From contig NCEE01000003.1 in the NCBI GenBank assembly GCA_002280555.1, positions 18,503 to 82,502 of the forward strand: 64,000 nucleotides of DNA. Direction: 5' to 3'. Source of the DNA: Sphingomonas sp. 32-62-10. Its GTDB lineage: Bacteria > Pseudomonadota > Alphaproteobacteria > Sphingomonadales > Sphingomonadaceae. A program made the translations under genes and the position numbers. The notes beneath the pieces are model-generated. The model made no database searches. It had not been told where the DNA came from and worked only from the letters and a program-made list of their open reading frames with translations. Shown here piece by piece: positions 1 to 8,786 of the stretch. Position 1 is the stretch's first letter. Each line of letters opens with the position of its first letter.

Positions 1-123
1 CGCGCCAGCGGTTTGCGCCGATGCGGTTGCCCCTAGCGACGCGCACAACATCAAGGCGGTGGCACCGTAAAGCGCGGCCTTCATCATCCGGATGCGCGCG
101 ATTCCAATCGACTTACCGTTCAT
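1..123 (-). CDS. N-terminus of an exported protein, cut by the window edge
   Basis: An open frame of 41 codons runs from an ATG at 123 off the left edge without a stop. AGGAGG lies 6 bases upstream of this ATG, and a second ATG at 126 is closer to it. The peptide has a charged start, a hydrophobic core with Leu, Met, Cys and Ala, and an ASA-Q cleavage site near residues 32-35, so it is a Sec signal peptide. It lies downstream of the RraA-like gene on the same strand. In sphingomonads a TonB-dependent receptor would be a common occupant here, but that is only inference, because none of the mature protein is visible. Confidence 0.65.
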   Translation of the reverse strand, partial: MNGKSIGIARIRMMKAALYGATALMLCASLGATASAQTAGA

Positions 124-191
124 CATTCCCCTCCTATGTCGCGTTTATGTTATTTGTGCTTATTGACAATAATTTAGACAGCTACGGCCGC

Positions 192-935
192 TTAGAAGTA
201 ACCACCCTTCCCCGTGATTTCTTCGATCGACTGGCCCGCGGCGACCCAGCTGAAGATTTCATCTTCGCCCTTCTTCATCGCCTCAGCGCGTAACAGCACA
301 GCTTCAGCGATGTCGCGTGGCACGACGACCACGCCGTCGATATCGCCCAGCACGACGTCGCCCGGCTTGATCACGACATCACCAATCAGAATGGGGATCT
401 GATAATCGCTGATCTGGCACCGACCCAGCGAGCCGTTGGGGCTGCGATACCGGTAGAAAACCGGGAAATCCTTTTCCATGATCTGGTGGATGTCGCGAAT
501 GCCGCCATCGATACAGGCACTGCGCACGCCCATCCGCACCGATGTGGCCGTCATCACGCCGCCCCACAGGGTGGCGCGATAATCGCCCGATGCGTCCCAC
601 ATCACAAAGGCGTCGGGCGTGAGTTCGCCGAGCATCCGGGTCCGCGTTTCCATTTCGCCGGTGATGCGCACATTCGGCGCGCTCTTCACGGTGAAGGCAA
701 CGCCAGCCACCGTCTTTTCAGGGCGAAGCGGGATCAAATAGCTGGGGAGGGCCTGGTTGAGCAGGCAAAATTCGCGAAGCACGTCACTGACCAGGCCCGT
801 GTAGAGATTCTCGAAACGTTCAAGGATGGCACTTTGCGGGACGGTGAACTCCACCTGCGCCAAGCCTTCACGCGTCGCAATCAGTTCATCGAGGTTCATC
901 ATGCCCGCCTCACGGCGCTGGCCATTGCCTTCCAT
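192..935 (-). CDS. RraA-family protein, 4-hydroxy-4-methyl-2-oxoglutarate aldolase-like
   Basis: About 247 residues. The family signature is clear: a GG-x-RD segment (DGGIRD), which in HMG/CHA aldolases binds the substrate carboxylates and the metal, and a C-terminal GD-x-DGVVVVP stretch. Relatives cleave 4-hydroxy-4-methyl-2-oxoglutarate or 4-carboxy-4-hydroxy-2-oxoadipate at the end of protocatechuate and gallate degradation; the same fold is also found in the RNase E inhibitor RraA. I chose the ATG at 935 because GGAG sits 6 bases before it. Starts at 902/899 are possible, and the frame stays open to 1049. It diverges from an IclR regulator, which favours a catabolic enzyme over an RNase regulator. 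The substrate is not determined. Confidence 0.8.
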   Translation of the reverse strand: MEGNGQRREAGMMNLDELIATREGLAQVEFTVPQSAILERFENLYTGLVSDVLREFCLLNQALPSYLIPLRPEKTVAGVAFTVKSAPNVRITGEMETRTRMLGELTPDAFVMWDASGDYRATLWGGVMTATSVRMGVRSACIDGGIRDIHQIMEKDFPVFYRYRSPNGSLGRCQISDYQIPILIGDVVIKPGDVVLGDIDGVVVVPRDIAEAVLLRAEAMKKGEDEIFSWVAAGQSIEEITGKGGYF

Positions 936-1238
936 TACCATCTCCTGTTGTCGCCACTGACGGGCTTGGCCAGCTGCATAAATCCTGAACCGAAGCCATG
1001 TCAATCCGTTTAGGAACTGTTGTGCCATATGTTCTGATATGAATGACATTAATCACACACAGGCCGCTTGAACAGCTTTGCATAGTTGCCGTTGAATCGG
1101 CCCGAGCCGAGGTCCAACCTGACCTCAAAACCCGCTGCGCGCATAAAACTTGATTTTTCTCGGTCCTGTACCAGTAGTGGATTGCAACGCAGCGTTTTGC
1201 CGCACGCATCCTCGTGCGAAGATCAGTGGGAAGACCAA
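936..1238. promoter_or_regulatory. Divergent regulatory region between the RraA-like and iclR genes
   Basis: About 300 bases without a convincing gene separate the two divergent starts. They contain an exact inverted repeat, CATAT-6N-ATATG at 1026-1041, inside an AT-richer patch with a GGAAC/GTTCT pair around it. IclR proteins usually bind a dyad in such divergent regions. That this is the operator is inference; no clear -35/-10 pair was found. Confidence 0.3.
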
Positions 1239-2063
1239 ATGCCAAGGCCGTCGACAAAATTACCCGAGCCCTCACTGCGCAATGCGAGTGAAGCGCACCA
1301 TGTACCGATCATCGACAAAATGATGATCCTGATCGACTTTATCCAAGCGTCAAATGGCTCAGGCGCAACGATTGGCGATCTTGTCACGGCAACCGCACTG
1401 CCCAGATCGACGGTATATCGAATCCTCAATACCCTGACCTCGCACGCGCTACTGATTCGGTCAGCCAAGGGAAGTTACACGCTTGGCTATCGCTTGGTTG
1501 GCCTGGCTGCGAGCGTTACGGTCGAAATGAGTCAGGAAGAACTCCACGACGCGGTTCATCCCCATTTGGAAAGGCTCGCGGTAGAAACCGGCGAAACATG
1601 TAAGTTTTCCGTATTGGATGGCCTAAAGGCGTCAGTGATGGATGTGGTGCAGGGGGCCAGCGCGATGTCGCCAACGTCGCGCGTTGGTGCAAAATTCGAT
1701 CTCCACGCGGGTGCTGCGTCAAAGCTGCTGCTGGCCTTTGGTGGTACGAAATTGTTCAACGATGTCATGGCCCAACCCCGTCAACGCTATACCGATCGAA
1801 CCTTGATCGACACATCGGCTTTGTCGGATGAGCTGGAGCTGATCCGGGCCGAGCAATTGAGCCATGACCGCGGTGAGTGGAACGACAGCGTTCATGCCAT
1901 TGCCGCGCCGGTTTTCTCGGCAAGCGGGCTGGTGGCAGGCGCGATCAGCGTCACTTATTTTGCCAGCCGCGACGAATCCGCTGTTGAAGTGAAGATCCGC
2001 GAGCCTCTGCGCACTGCCGCCCACCAGGCGTCACTCGCGCTCGGTCACTATGTTCGGGGATAA
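1239..2063 (+). CDS. IclR-family transcriptional regulator
   Basis: About 274 residues. The N-terminal winged helix-turn-helix reads 'GATIGDLVTATALPRSTVYR', the typical IclR recognition helix region, followed by a linker and an IclR effector domain (HPHLERLAVETGE... through to ...SALSDELELIRAE and VFSASGLVAGAISV). The start at ATG 1239 is preceded by GGGAAG at a good distance; the frame stays open upstream to 1086 but that part has no family character. It diverges from the RraA-like gene and probably controls that operon in response to an aromatic or keto-acid intermediate. The effector cannot be read from sequence. Confidence 0.88.
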   Translation: MPRPSTKLPEPSLRNASEAHHVPIIDKMMILIDFIQASNGSGATIGDLVTATALPRSTVYRILNTLTSHALLIRSAKGSYTLGYRLVGLAASVTVEMSQEELHDAVHPHLERLAVETGETCKFSVLDGLKASVMDVVQGASAMSPTSRVGAKFDLHAGAASKLLLAFGGTKLFNDVMAQPRQRYTDRTLIDTSALSDELELIRAEQLSHDRGEWNDSVHAIAAPVFSASGLVAGAISVTYFASRDESAVEVKIREPLRTAAHQASLALGHYVRG

Positions 2064-2573
2064 AATCTGATTTAAAGTTATTCATTGAACTTTATACAAA
2101 AAGTCTATTATGTGAATTTCAATGAGAATCTTGGATAGCGGCATTCGGCAGTTGCGCGTAACCAGGAACCGATGAGAGGAGCATGGAGGATGATCGCGGT
2201 GTCACCTAGATTGGTGCATTGCGTTCATGACGATCGGTGCCCTCAACAGCCATTCGTCAAGCCTATGCCCAACACCTGCGGCGCACAGACCAACTGGCAG
2301 CCACAATGAAGGTCGACGATTATTCTGCGGCACCAGACACTGTAAAGTCCGAAGCACCAAATTCTAGCGCGCCGCCAACAATAGCCGCGGATCAGGCGCA
2401 GCAAGCGGCCGGACCTGAGGCAAACATCCGTTCGGCAACAGCAAGGGAATGCCTGTCAGAGTGTCAGGCGAGCCCCAGCTGGTGGGGCAGCTGCTTCTGA
2501 TCGATCGAACAGCGCAAGTGAGGCACCGGTGCGGCTTGCGCACCCGCCCCTCCCCCGCTACCCAGCCGCTTTA
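2064..2573. other. 510-base stretch with no convincing gene
   Basis: The first 60 bases after iclR are AT-rich. An open frame of 87 codons (GTG at 2237 to 2500, plus strand) encodes an Ala/Pro/Gln-rich peptide that matches no family I recognise. A 39-codon frame directly behind a GGAGG at about 2189 is also present. Neither shows a convincing start or family feature. The region may hold decayed coding sequence, but nothing proves it. Confidence 0.3.
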
Positions 2574-3578
2574 ATGCAACCGCCCGATCATCGCCCAGCC
2601 TCCCACAAGCCGGGGTCGCTCATCCCTGGACGCGCCGTGTTTCCGCACCGCGATTTGACGGGAATTGACGGGCTTCAGCCGCACGAGATCACTTTTCTGC
2701 TCGATGAGGCGGAACAATGGATCGAGGTGAACCGCAGCCGCGCCAAGAGCGAACGGCCGCTCGACGGGCTGACCCTGATCAACGCCTTTTTCGAAAACAG
2801 CACACGCACGCTGCTGTCGTTCGAAATCGCCGGGAAACGCATGGGGGCCGATGTTGTCAACATGCATGCCGCCCAATCGAGCGTCAAAAAGGGCGAGACG
2901 CTGATCGACACCGCCGTCACGCTCAACGCGATGCGCGCCGATATGCTGGTGATCCGCCATTCGAGCTCGGGCGCGGTGAAGCTGATCGCGAGCAAGGTCG
3001 ATTGCCCGGTGCTCAATGCAGGAGACGGCTGGCACGAACACCCGACCCAAGCGCTGCTCGATGCGCTGACGATCCGGCGGCGGCGCGGATCTGTTGCCGG
3101 GCAGCGCGTCGTGATCTGCGGTGATCTGATGCACAGCCGCGTCGCTCGATCAAACATCCTCGCGCTAACCGCGCTTGCCGCTGAAGTGCGCGTCGTTGCG
3201 CCTTCGACCTTGATGCCTGCCGCAATCGAGCGGATGGGCGTGACGCCGTTCACCGATTTCGATGCTGCGCTCGACGGCGCTGATGTCGTGATGATGCTGC
3301 GCTTGCAGAATGAGCGGATGGATGGTGGCTTCATTCCCTCCACCCGCGAGTTTCATCTGCGCTATGGCCTCAATAGCGAGCGGCTGCGGCGGGCCAAGCC
3401 CGATGCGCTGGTGATGCACCCCGGCCCGATGAACCGGGGCGTCGAAATCAGCTCGGCCGTTGCCGATCACCCCGAACGGTCGGCAATTACCGAGCAGGTC
3501 GAAATGGGCGTGGCGGTGCGGATGGCCTGCCTTGATGTTCTCACCCGGCGCGCGCGCGGCGTGGAAGGTTGGGCATGA
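2574..3578 (+). CDS. pyrB: Aspartate carbamoyltransferase catalytic subunit
   Basis: Catalyses carbamoyl phosphate + aspartate to N-carbamoylaspartate, the committed step of UMP synthesis. From ATG 2574 it has about 334 residues. The carbamoyl-phosphate loop ENSTRT lies at about 74-79, HPTQ at 156-159, and the C-terminal HPGPMNRG and the E-x-SSAV region are intact. A GTG at 2529 with GAGG five bases upstream would add 15 residues and is a real alternative start. The stop overlaps the next gene's start by four bases (ATGA), so it is translationally coupled to the dihydroorotase-like partner, as in dodecameric ATCases. No regulatory subunit pyrI is nearby. Confidence 0.96.
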   Translation: MQPPDHRPASHKPGSLIPGRAVFPHRDLTGIDGLQPHEITFLLDEAEQWIEVNRSRAKSERPLDGLTLINAFFENSTRTLLSFEIAGKRMGADVVNMHAAQSSVKKGETLIDTAVTLNAMRADMLVIRHSSSGAVKLIASKVDCPVLNAGDGWHEHPTQALLDALTIRRRRGSVAGQRVVICGDLMHSRVARSNILALTALAAEVRVVAPSTLMPAAIERMGVTPFTDFDAALDGADVVMMLRLQNERMDGGFIPSTREFHLRYGLNSERLRRAKPDALVMHPGPMNRGVEISSAVADHPERSAITEQVEMGVAVRMACLDVLTRRARGVEGWA

Positions 3579-4795
3579 CGGCGCTTGCCTTCACTAATGC
3601 TCGGCTGGTGCTGGCGGATGGCGTTCGCAATGGATCGCTCCTCGTCGAGGACGGCGTGATCACTGGGATCGGCACGGTCGATCTGCCCTCGGATGCCGAT
3701 ATTTACAATGTGGGAGGCAAGCTGCTGGCGCCCGCCATTATTGATCTGGGCGTGTTCGCGGTCGATCTGGCCGCCTGCCATGCTGGTGGAATCGTTCGCA
3801 TTGGCCTGATGCCTGATCAGTCGCCGGTCCTCGACGATCCCGGCATCGTGCAGCGGGCTGCGCTGATCGGGCGACCTGATCTGTGGATTCACCCGATTGC
3901 GGCGGCGACGCGTGGACTGGCCGGGCGCGACATTGCCGAAATGGCGATCAACCGGGATGCAGGCGCCCGCGCAATCGGCACCGGTCGCGGCTGGATTGGC
4001 GATGCAGGCGTGATGCGCAAAGTGCTGCGCTACGCCGCCGATCTGGGCCTGACGGTGATCGCCCATGCCGAGGATGGCGGGCTCGCTGCCGGCAGTGTTG
4101 CGACCGAGGGCGAAACGGCGACACGGCTCGGCCTGCCTGCCGCCCCTGCGATCGCCGAGGCACTGGCGATTGCGCGCGATGTGATGCTGGCGGAAGAAAC
4201 CGGCGCGGCGCTCCATTTTCGCCAAGTAACAACAGCGGCAGGCTTCGCCCTGGTGCGCGCAGGCAAGGCACGCGGCGTTCAGGTAACGTGCGGCATTACG
4301 CCAGCCCATTTGTTGTTGTCGGATATCGCGATGAGCGATTTTCGCAGTTTCGCGCACCTTTCCCCCCCTCTTCGGGCTGAGTCAGATCGTCAGGCGGCGC
4401 TGGCGGCACTCGCTGATGGAACGATCGATATAGTGTCATCGGGGCATGATCCACGTGGACCTGAAGAGAAGCGCTTGCCCTTCGCCGACTCAGCACCCGG
4501 GATGGCGGGGGCCGAGACGTTGCTAGGGCTTGGGCTTGGATTGGTGCGCGACGGGGTGGTGACGATCGAACGACTATTCGGACTGTTGGCGACCCATCCA
4601 GCGCGATTACTGGGCATTGAAGCAGGCTCCATCGCGATCGGCATGCCGGCCGATCTGGTCGTCGTAGATGACGAAAAGCCCTGGCAAATCACCACCGACA
4701 CCCTGATCGGCCGCGCAGGCAATACACCGTTTGACGGCCTGCCCGTTCAGGGCAAACCGTTGATGGTGTTCAAAGGTGGCAACCGGTTGCGCTAA
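3575..4795 (+). CDS. pyrC': Dihydroorotase-like protein lacking metal ligands (pseudo-DHOase)
   Basis: About 406 residues with the amidohydrolase layout of type I dihydroorotases, but the metal site is lost. The HxH of strand 1 is replaced by DLGVF (57-61); His164 of the HAED motif remains; the second ligand His is Gln217 (LHFRQVTT); and the catalytic Asp is Gly290 (SSGHDP). Known non-catalytic partners such as the PyrC' of pseudomonads are needed to assemble active ATCase. The ATG at 3575 overlaps the pyrB stop; GGAAGG precedes it. I infer a structural role, which requires a catalytic dihydroorotase elsewhere in the genome. Confidence 0.85.
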   Translation: MTALAFTNARLVLADGVRNGSLLVEDGVITGIGTVDLPSDADIYNVGGKLLAPAIIDLGVFAVDLAACHAGGIVRIGLMPDQSPVLDDPGIVQRAALIGRPDLWIHPIAAATRGLAGRDIAEMAINRDAGARAIGTGRGWIGDAGVMRKVLRYAADLGLTVIAHAEDGGLAAGSVATEGETATRLGLPAAPAIAEALAIARDVMLAEETGAALHFRQVTTAAGFALVRAGKARGVQVTCGITPAHLLLSDIAMSDFRSFAHLSPPLRAESDRQAALAALADGTIDIVSSGHDPRGPEEKRLPFADSAPGMAGAETLLGLGLGLVRDGVVTIERLFGLLATHPARLLGIEAGSIAIGMPADLVVVDDEKPWQITTDTLIGRAGNTPFDGLPVQGKPLMVFKGGNRLR

Positions 4796-4809
4796 CCGGG
4801 TAGCTCAAC

Positions 4810-6183
4810 CTACCGCGACGCGAGCTGGCGTGGTGCCTGGACCCAACGGGCGATCTGGTCCCCCGCCCCTGCCCGCACGAAGCAGGTACCGCCGTGCGCG
4901 CGATACGCACCGCACATCGCGACAGCATCGGCGCGCGCAAAACTGCCGACCGATAGGCGGTAAAATTGCCCAGCAGCGGTACGAACGGCAACGCCTGACG
5001 GCTTTTGCTCGGCCAGCGCCGGATAACGGCGGGTTGCCTTCATCCAGCCATCGCGGGCAATCGCCGAATTGGCATAGGCGCCGAGCTGAACGAAATAGCT
5101 GCCCTTTCCAGGCATCGTCGTCGCCACTGCCGGTTCGACATGGGCGATGGCTGCGGCAGTCGATGATGAGAAGCGGCGTGCTGCGATGCCGCTGGCCTTG
5201 GCCCGCACATAATTGGCTGGAAGCGCCTGGACGACCGGATTGCGCGCCCCGAACACGATCGATGGACGAGCCGATACCTCGGCGACCTGGACCGGCTCAG
5301 GCGATGCGGCAGGTATCGACAAATCTTCGGCGGGAACCGTCTGTGCAACGGCGACTGGCGTTGCGACAGGTTCACCGGGCTTGCCAGGCATATAGGCGTC
5401 GACGGATTCGGCCACCTGGGGCTGCGGGGAGACCTGCGCGTTAAGCGCTAGCGCAACTGGCTGGCCCTGATCCTCAACAGCGCGCACGCCGATTAGGCTC
5501 GCCACCTGGTCCGATGCCGCCTTGGGATGCGCGAATGCCGCCCATTCCATGATCCGCTGATCGATTTCACCAGGCGTTACATCCAGTGCGGCGACGCTCT
5601 TTGCCTCTGGCCAGCGCCCGGCGAGTGCCAAGGCGAGTGCCAGATTCTGCCGGGTCTTGGCGTCGGTGGCCGGGCCACGCGCCGCCTCAGTCAGCAGTTC
5701 GACAGCCGTTACGGGGTCACCCGCCAGCGCCATCGCCAAACCGCGATCAGCCACGGGGATAATCGCTGCATGGTCCTCAAGCGTTTTGCGTGCCGATGCC
5801 CAATCCCCCGTCGCCGTCTGCGCCAGCGCCAGGTTGAGCGCGGTCGGGCCGTCGGCGGGCGATAGCGTGACCGAATCGGTAAAGGCATCGCGTGCAGAGG
5901 AGAATCGCCCAGCGCGGAGATAGGCCGTGCCCAGCAATGCCCGGTAGCTCGCATCCTGCGGGCTGAAATGTACCGCGCGCTCGGCAAAAGCGATCGCGGC
6001 CGCGATCTTGTCCTTTGACAGCGCCTTCTGCGCTTTGGCGGCATCGCTTGCCGCCTGTTTCAACGCTTTGGCATCGAGCGCCCCGGCAATCGCGATGCTC
6101 GTCTGCGTCAACGCGGTGCCGACGGTCGCCCCGCCGATGATAAGGGCGGATAGGCCCAAGGTCGCAATTGTCCGGCTCTTCAT
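4810..6183 (-). CDS. Exported TPR protein with C-terminal SPOR domain
   Basis: About 457 residues from ATG 6183. An N-terminal hydrophobic segment (ATLGLSALIIGGATVGTA) acts as a signal or anchor. Residues 50-200 hold tetratricopeptide repeats (AIAFAERAVHFSPQDASYRA, AYLRAGRFSSARDAF, ALNLALAQTATGDW). A Pro/Ala/Val-rich linker follows. The last 80 residues form a SPOR domain (YFVQLGAY ... FYRLSVGSF), a fold that binds denuded septal peptidoglycan glycans. It is the last gene of a parA-RHH-TPR/SPOR run, overlapping or abutting the preceding gene's stop at 6188. In-frame ATGs at 6198 and 6213 are alternative starts. Likely periplasmic, at the cell wall. Confidence 0.8.
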   Translation of the reverse strand: MKSRTIATLGLSALIIGGATVGTALTQTSIAIAGALDAKALKQAASDAAKAQKALSKDKIAAAIAFAERAVHFSPQDASYRALLGTAYLRAGRFSSARDAFTDSVTLSPADGPTALNLALAQTATGDWASARKTLEDHAAIIPVADRGLAMALAGDPVTAVELLTEAARGPATDAKTRQNLALALALAGRWPEAKSVAALDVTPGEIDQRIMEWAAFAHPKAASDQVASLIGVRAVEDQGQPVALALNAQVSPQPQVAESVDAYMPGKPGEPVATPVAVAQTVPAEDLSIPAASPEPVQVAEVSARPSIVFGARNPVVQALPANYVRAKASGIAARRFSSSTAAAIAHVEPAVATTMPGKGSYFVQLGAYANSAIARDGWMKATRRYPALAEQKPSGVAVRTAAGQFYRLSVGSFARADAVAMCGAYRAHGGTCFVRAGAGDQIARWVQAPRQLASR

Positions 6184-6187
6184 GGCA

Positions 6188-6793
6188 TCAGCCCCCATTA
6201 CTCTGGTCATCATCCGCCCCAGTCGACAGCCGGTAAGCCATCGCTTCCACCTCGGGCAGCGTCTTCAAGAAACTATCGAGCGCCTCAGTCACCAGTTGCT
6301 GCGCCGACTGGCGGTGCAGCGCGCTGGCAAGGCGCAGGCGTAAATGGCGATCGGCATCGAGCCGAAGCGTGAATGCCGCTTTGGAACTGCCGGCAGGCGG
6401 CGCAATGCCGCCACCGCCCCGCCGCTTTGGCGAGCGCTCGGTTGACGACGAAACGTCGCGCGGCATCGCCATTGGTACGGCAGGGGAAATCGAATGCGAT
6501 GCCGCCTGAATCAGGACCGGGGCAACGCCCTCAGGCGCTGATGCTGCAGCCTCGATTTCCTGGCTTAACGCTTCACGCTGGCGCAGCACAGGCGGCAATG
6601 GCAGCGGCTCGGCCGGCGCTGGGCCGGGCTGGCTGTCATTATGGCCCATGTCATTCCAGCCGAGATCGTCGATCGCCTCCGATACGGCACCAAAACCCGA
6701 AAAGCCTTGCGGACGCATCGCCGGCTTCGCCTGACCCTTGCGTGCCAGCAGGCCCGAAGAGAGCGAAGCGAAAGGTTTGGGTTGTCCCATCAT
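6188..6793 (-). CDS. Hypothetical protein with a C-terminal ribbon-helix-helix-like segment
   Basis: About 201 residues. The first 120 are low-complexity (Pro, Ala, Ser), probably disordered, with an N-terminal MGQPKPFASLSSG motif. The last 65 fit a ribbon-helix-helix DNA-binding fold: a beta strand AAFTLRLDADRH, then helices LRLRLASALHRQSAQQLVTE and ALDSFLKTLPEVE. It lies directly after parA and before a SPOR gene. I infer that it is the partner of the ParA, comparable in place to ParG/ParB-type adaptors, though it could also bind something other than DNA. The ATG at 6793 has GAGG eight bases upstream. Confidence 0.6.
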   Translation of the reverse strand: MMGQPKPFASLSSGLLARKGQAKPAMRPQGFSGFGAVSEAIDDLGWNDMGHNDSQPGPAPAEPLPLPPVLRQREALSQEIEAAASAPEGVAPVLIQAASHSISPAVPMAMPRDVSSSTERSPKRRGGGGIAPPAGSSKAAFTLRLDADRHLRLRLASALHRQSAQQLVTEALDSFLKTLPEVEAMAYRLSTGADDDQSNGG

Positions 6794-6803
6794 CGCCACC
6801 ACC

Positions 6804-7517
6804 TCAGCTTACGACGCGGCGGCCGAAGCCACCCATCTGGCGGTTCGGCGCAAACCCGCCCGGCGCCTGCGGGGCGCTGAAAACGGTGCGGCGGAAATTC
6901 TTTTCGAGCCGGTCGGCGATATAGCCCCAGAGCTGCTCGATCTCGGCAGCAGACCGCCCGCCGGGATCGACCTCCATCACGGTACGCCCATCAATCATCG
7001 ATGCAGCAAAATCGGTACGGTGATGAATGGTGATTGGCGCAACGGTGCCGTGTTGGGAGAGCGCGACAGCCGCCTCACTGGTGATCTTGGCCTTTGGCGT
7101 GGCTCCGTTGACCACAAAGATCAGCGGCTTTCCCGCACGGTCACACAAATCGACGGTGGCGCCAACGGCGCGCAGATCATGCGGGCTGGGGCGGGTCGGG
7201 ATAACGATCAGCTCGGCCACCGCGATCACGCTCTGGATCGCCATGGTGATGGCCGGTGGGGTGTCGATCATCGCAAGCCGAAAGCCCTGCTGGCGCAGCA
7301 CCTCGAGATCGGCAGCGAGCCGGGCCACGGTAGTTTGGGCAAAGGCCGGAAACTCGCTTTCGCGCTCGTTCCACCAGTCCGACAGCGATCCTTGCGGATC
7401 GATATCGATTAGAACGACGGGACCACCGCCCGAGCGCTGCGCCTGAACGGCGAGGTGCCCTGACAATGTGGTCTTGCCCGAACCACCTTTTTGAGAAGCC
7501 ATCGCGAGAACGCGCAT
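6804..7517 (-). CDS. ParA-family (MinD/ParA/Soj) ATPase
   Basis: About 237 residues. The deviant Walker A KGGSGKTT (9-16) with its signature lysine, the Walker A' DIDPQGSLSDW, and the DTPPAI switch II are all present, so it should be a dimerising, ATP-dependent positioning ATPase. It is not next to parB, gidB or an origin, so it is probably an orphan ParA positioning some other cargo. Neighbours are the RHH-like protein, a TPR-SPOR protein and a divergent Sel1-SPOR protein. It lacks the N-terminal features of MipZ, so I would not call it that. Confidence 0.88.
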   Translation of the reverse strand: MRVLAMASQKGGSGKTTLSGHLAVQAQRSGGGPVVLIDIDPQGSLSDWWNERESEFPAFAQTTVARLAADLEVLRQQGFRLAMIDTPPAITMAIQSVIAVAELIVIPTRPSPHDLRAVGATVDLCDRAGKPLIFVVNGATPKAKITSEAAVALSQHGTVAPITIHHRTDFAASMIDGRTVMEVDPGGRSAAEIEQLWGYIADRLEKNFRRTVFSAPQAPGGFAPNRQMGGFGRRVVS

Positions 7518-7739
7518 TATTTCCCCGGTCTTACCTGTTTCAGCGGGGAAAATGCCATGTCGAGTGATAAGAAGTGGTTAACATCCGCGTGGCGGGTGCA
7601 GGCGGTGCTCTGGGCGCAGCGACCAACGCAAAATCGCCCCGAAATGAGCCCCTCGGGACATATGGCTAACCATTTATTACCCAATTTTCGATTAAACAGC
7701 CATATTGAATTGACCAGCTTGGGCGGATGGGGACGGAAC

Positions 7740-8786
7740 ATGATCAAGCGACGCGCGATGATCAGCACAGCAGCGATGGCATTGGCCGCGATAGGCATGG
7801 TCGCGATCAGCGCGCCTGCCCGCGCCGATGTGAAGGCAGGCGTGGATGCCTGGAGCCGGGGCGAGTATAAAAAGGCTGTCGAGAATTGGCGCCCGCTCGC
7901 CATTGCCGGAGATGCCGATGCCCAGTTCAACCTTGGCCAGGCCTATAAACTAGGTCGCGGTGTGCCGGTCGATCTGGCGCTGGCGGAGGAATGGTATCGC
8001 AAGGCGGCTTTCCAGGGCCATCTTCAGGCCGAGGATTCCTATGGCTTGACCCTGTTTCAGAACAACAAGCGCGACGAAGCCGTCCGCTGGCTCGAACGAT
8101 CCGCTGGCAGAGGCGAACCCCGCGCCCAGCTCGTGCTCGGTACGATGTTCTTCAATGGCGATGCCGTGAAGAAGGATTGGGTCCGCGCTTATGCACTGGT
8201 TACCCGGGCGGCGGCATCGGGCCTGCCGCAGGGCGGGCAGACCTTGGGCCAGATGGACCAATATATCCCGGCGGACGTGCGGCAACAGGGCATTGCACTT
8301 GCCCGTGATTATGAAGCAGCAGCAGAACGGCCAGGCGATGTTCCCGAAGTCGCAGGTCAGGGATCGTCAGGGCTGCGTGGCACCGAACTGCCCGCATCGA
8401 CATTTGCCGAGGGCGGTGAGGCGCGCCCTGCGCTCAACGCGACCAAGGCGCCCACCAAGCCTGTCAAGCCGCCGGTCGTTGCCAAAGCGCCAGCCCCTGC
8501 CATTACGCCAGCCCAGGTTGCGCCTGCCGTTCCCCGTCCGGTTTCTGGCAAGGGCTGGCGCGTCCAGTTCGGTGCGTTCCGGGATGAAGGCAATGCACGG
8601 GGGCTGTGGCAGCAATTGCAGGCCAAGGTTGGCGGCATGAATGCGCTACAACCCATCTATGCGCGTGTAGGCACGCTGACCAAGCTTCAGGCCGGGCCGC
8701 TCGCGTCGAGTGCCGATGCAGCGCAGTTGTGCCGCGCGGTGAGCGCCAAAGTGCCCGGAACACCCTGCGTCCCGATCGCGCCCTAG
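7740..8786 (+). CDS. Exported Sel1-repeat protein with C-terminal SPOR domain
   Basis: About 348 residues from ATG 7740. A signal peptide ends at APARA-D. Residues 35-190 hold Sel1-like helical repeats (GDADAQFNLGQAYKLGRGV, AEEWYRKAAFQGHLQAEDSY, GEPRAQLVLGTMFFNGDAV). A Pro/Ala/Lys-rich linker follows, then a SPOR domain (GWRVQFGAFRDEGNA ... KLQAGPLASSADAAQLCRAV). The architecture resembles the TPR-SPOR protein on the other side of parA. The frame extends upstream to 7491 but that part is the intergenic region. Its stop shares the tetramer CTAG with the stop of the convergent serB. Confidence 0.8.
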   Translation: MIKRRAMISTAAMALAAIGMVAISAPARADVKAGVDAWSRGEYKKAVENWRPLAIAGDADAQFNLGQAYKLGRGVPVDLALAEEWYRKAAFQGHLQAEDSYGLTLFQNNKRDEAVRWLERSAGRGEPRAQLVLGTMFFNGDAVKKDWVRAYALVTRAAASGLPQGGQTLGQMDQYIPADVRQQGIALARDYEAAAERPGDVPEVAGQGSSGLRGTELPASTFAEGGEARPALNATKAPTKPVKPPVVAKAPAPAITPAQVAPAVPRPVSGKGWRVQFGAFRDEGNARGLWQQLQAKVGGMNALQPIYARVGTLTKLQAGPLASSADAAQLCRAVSAKVPGTPCVPIAP

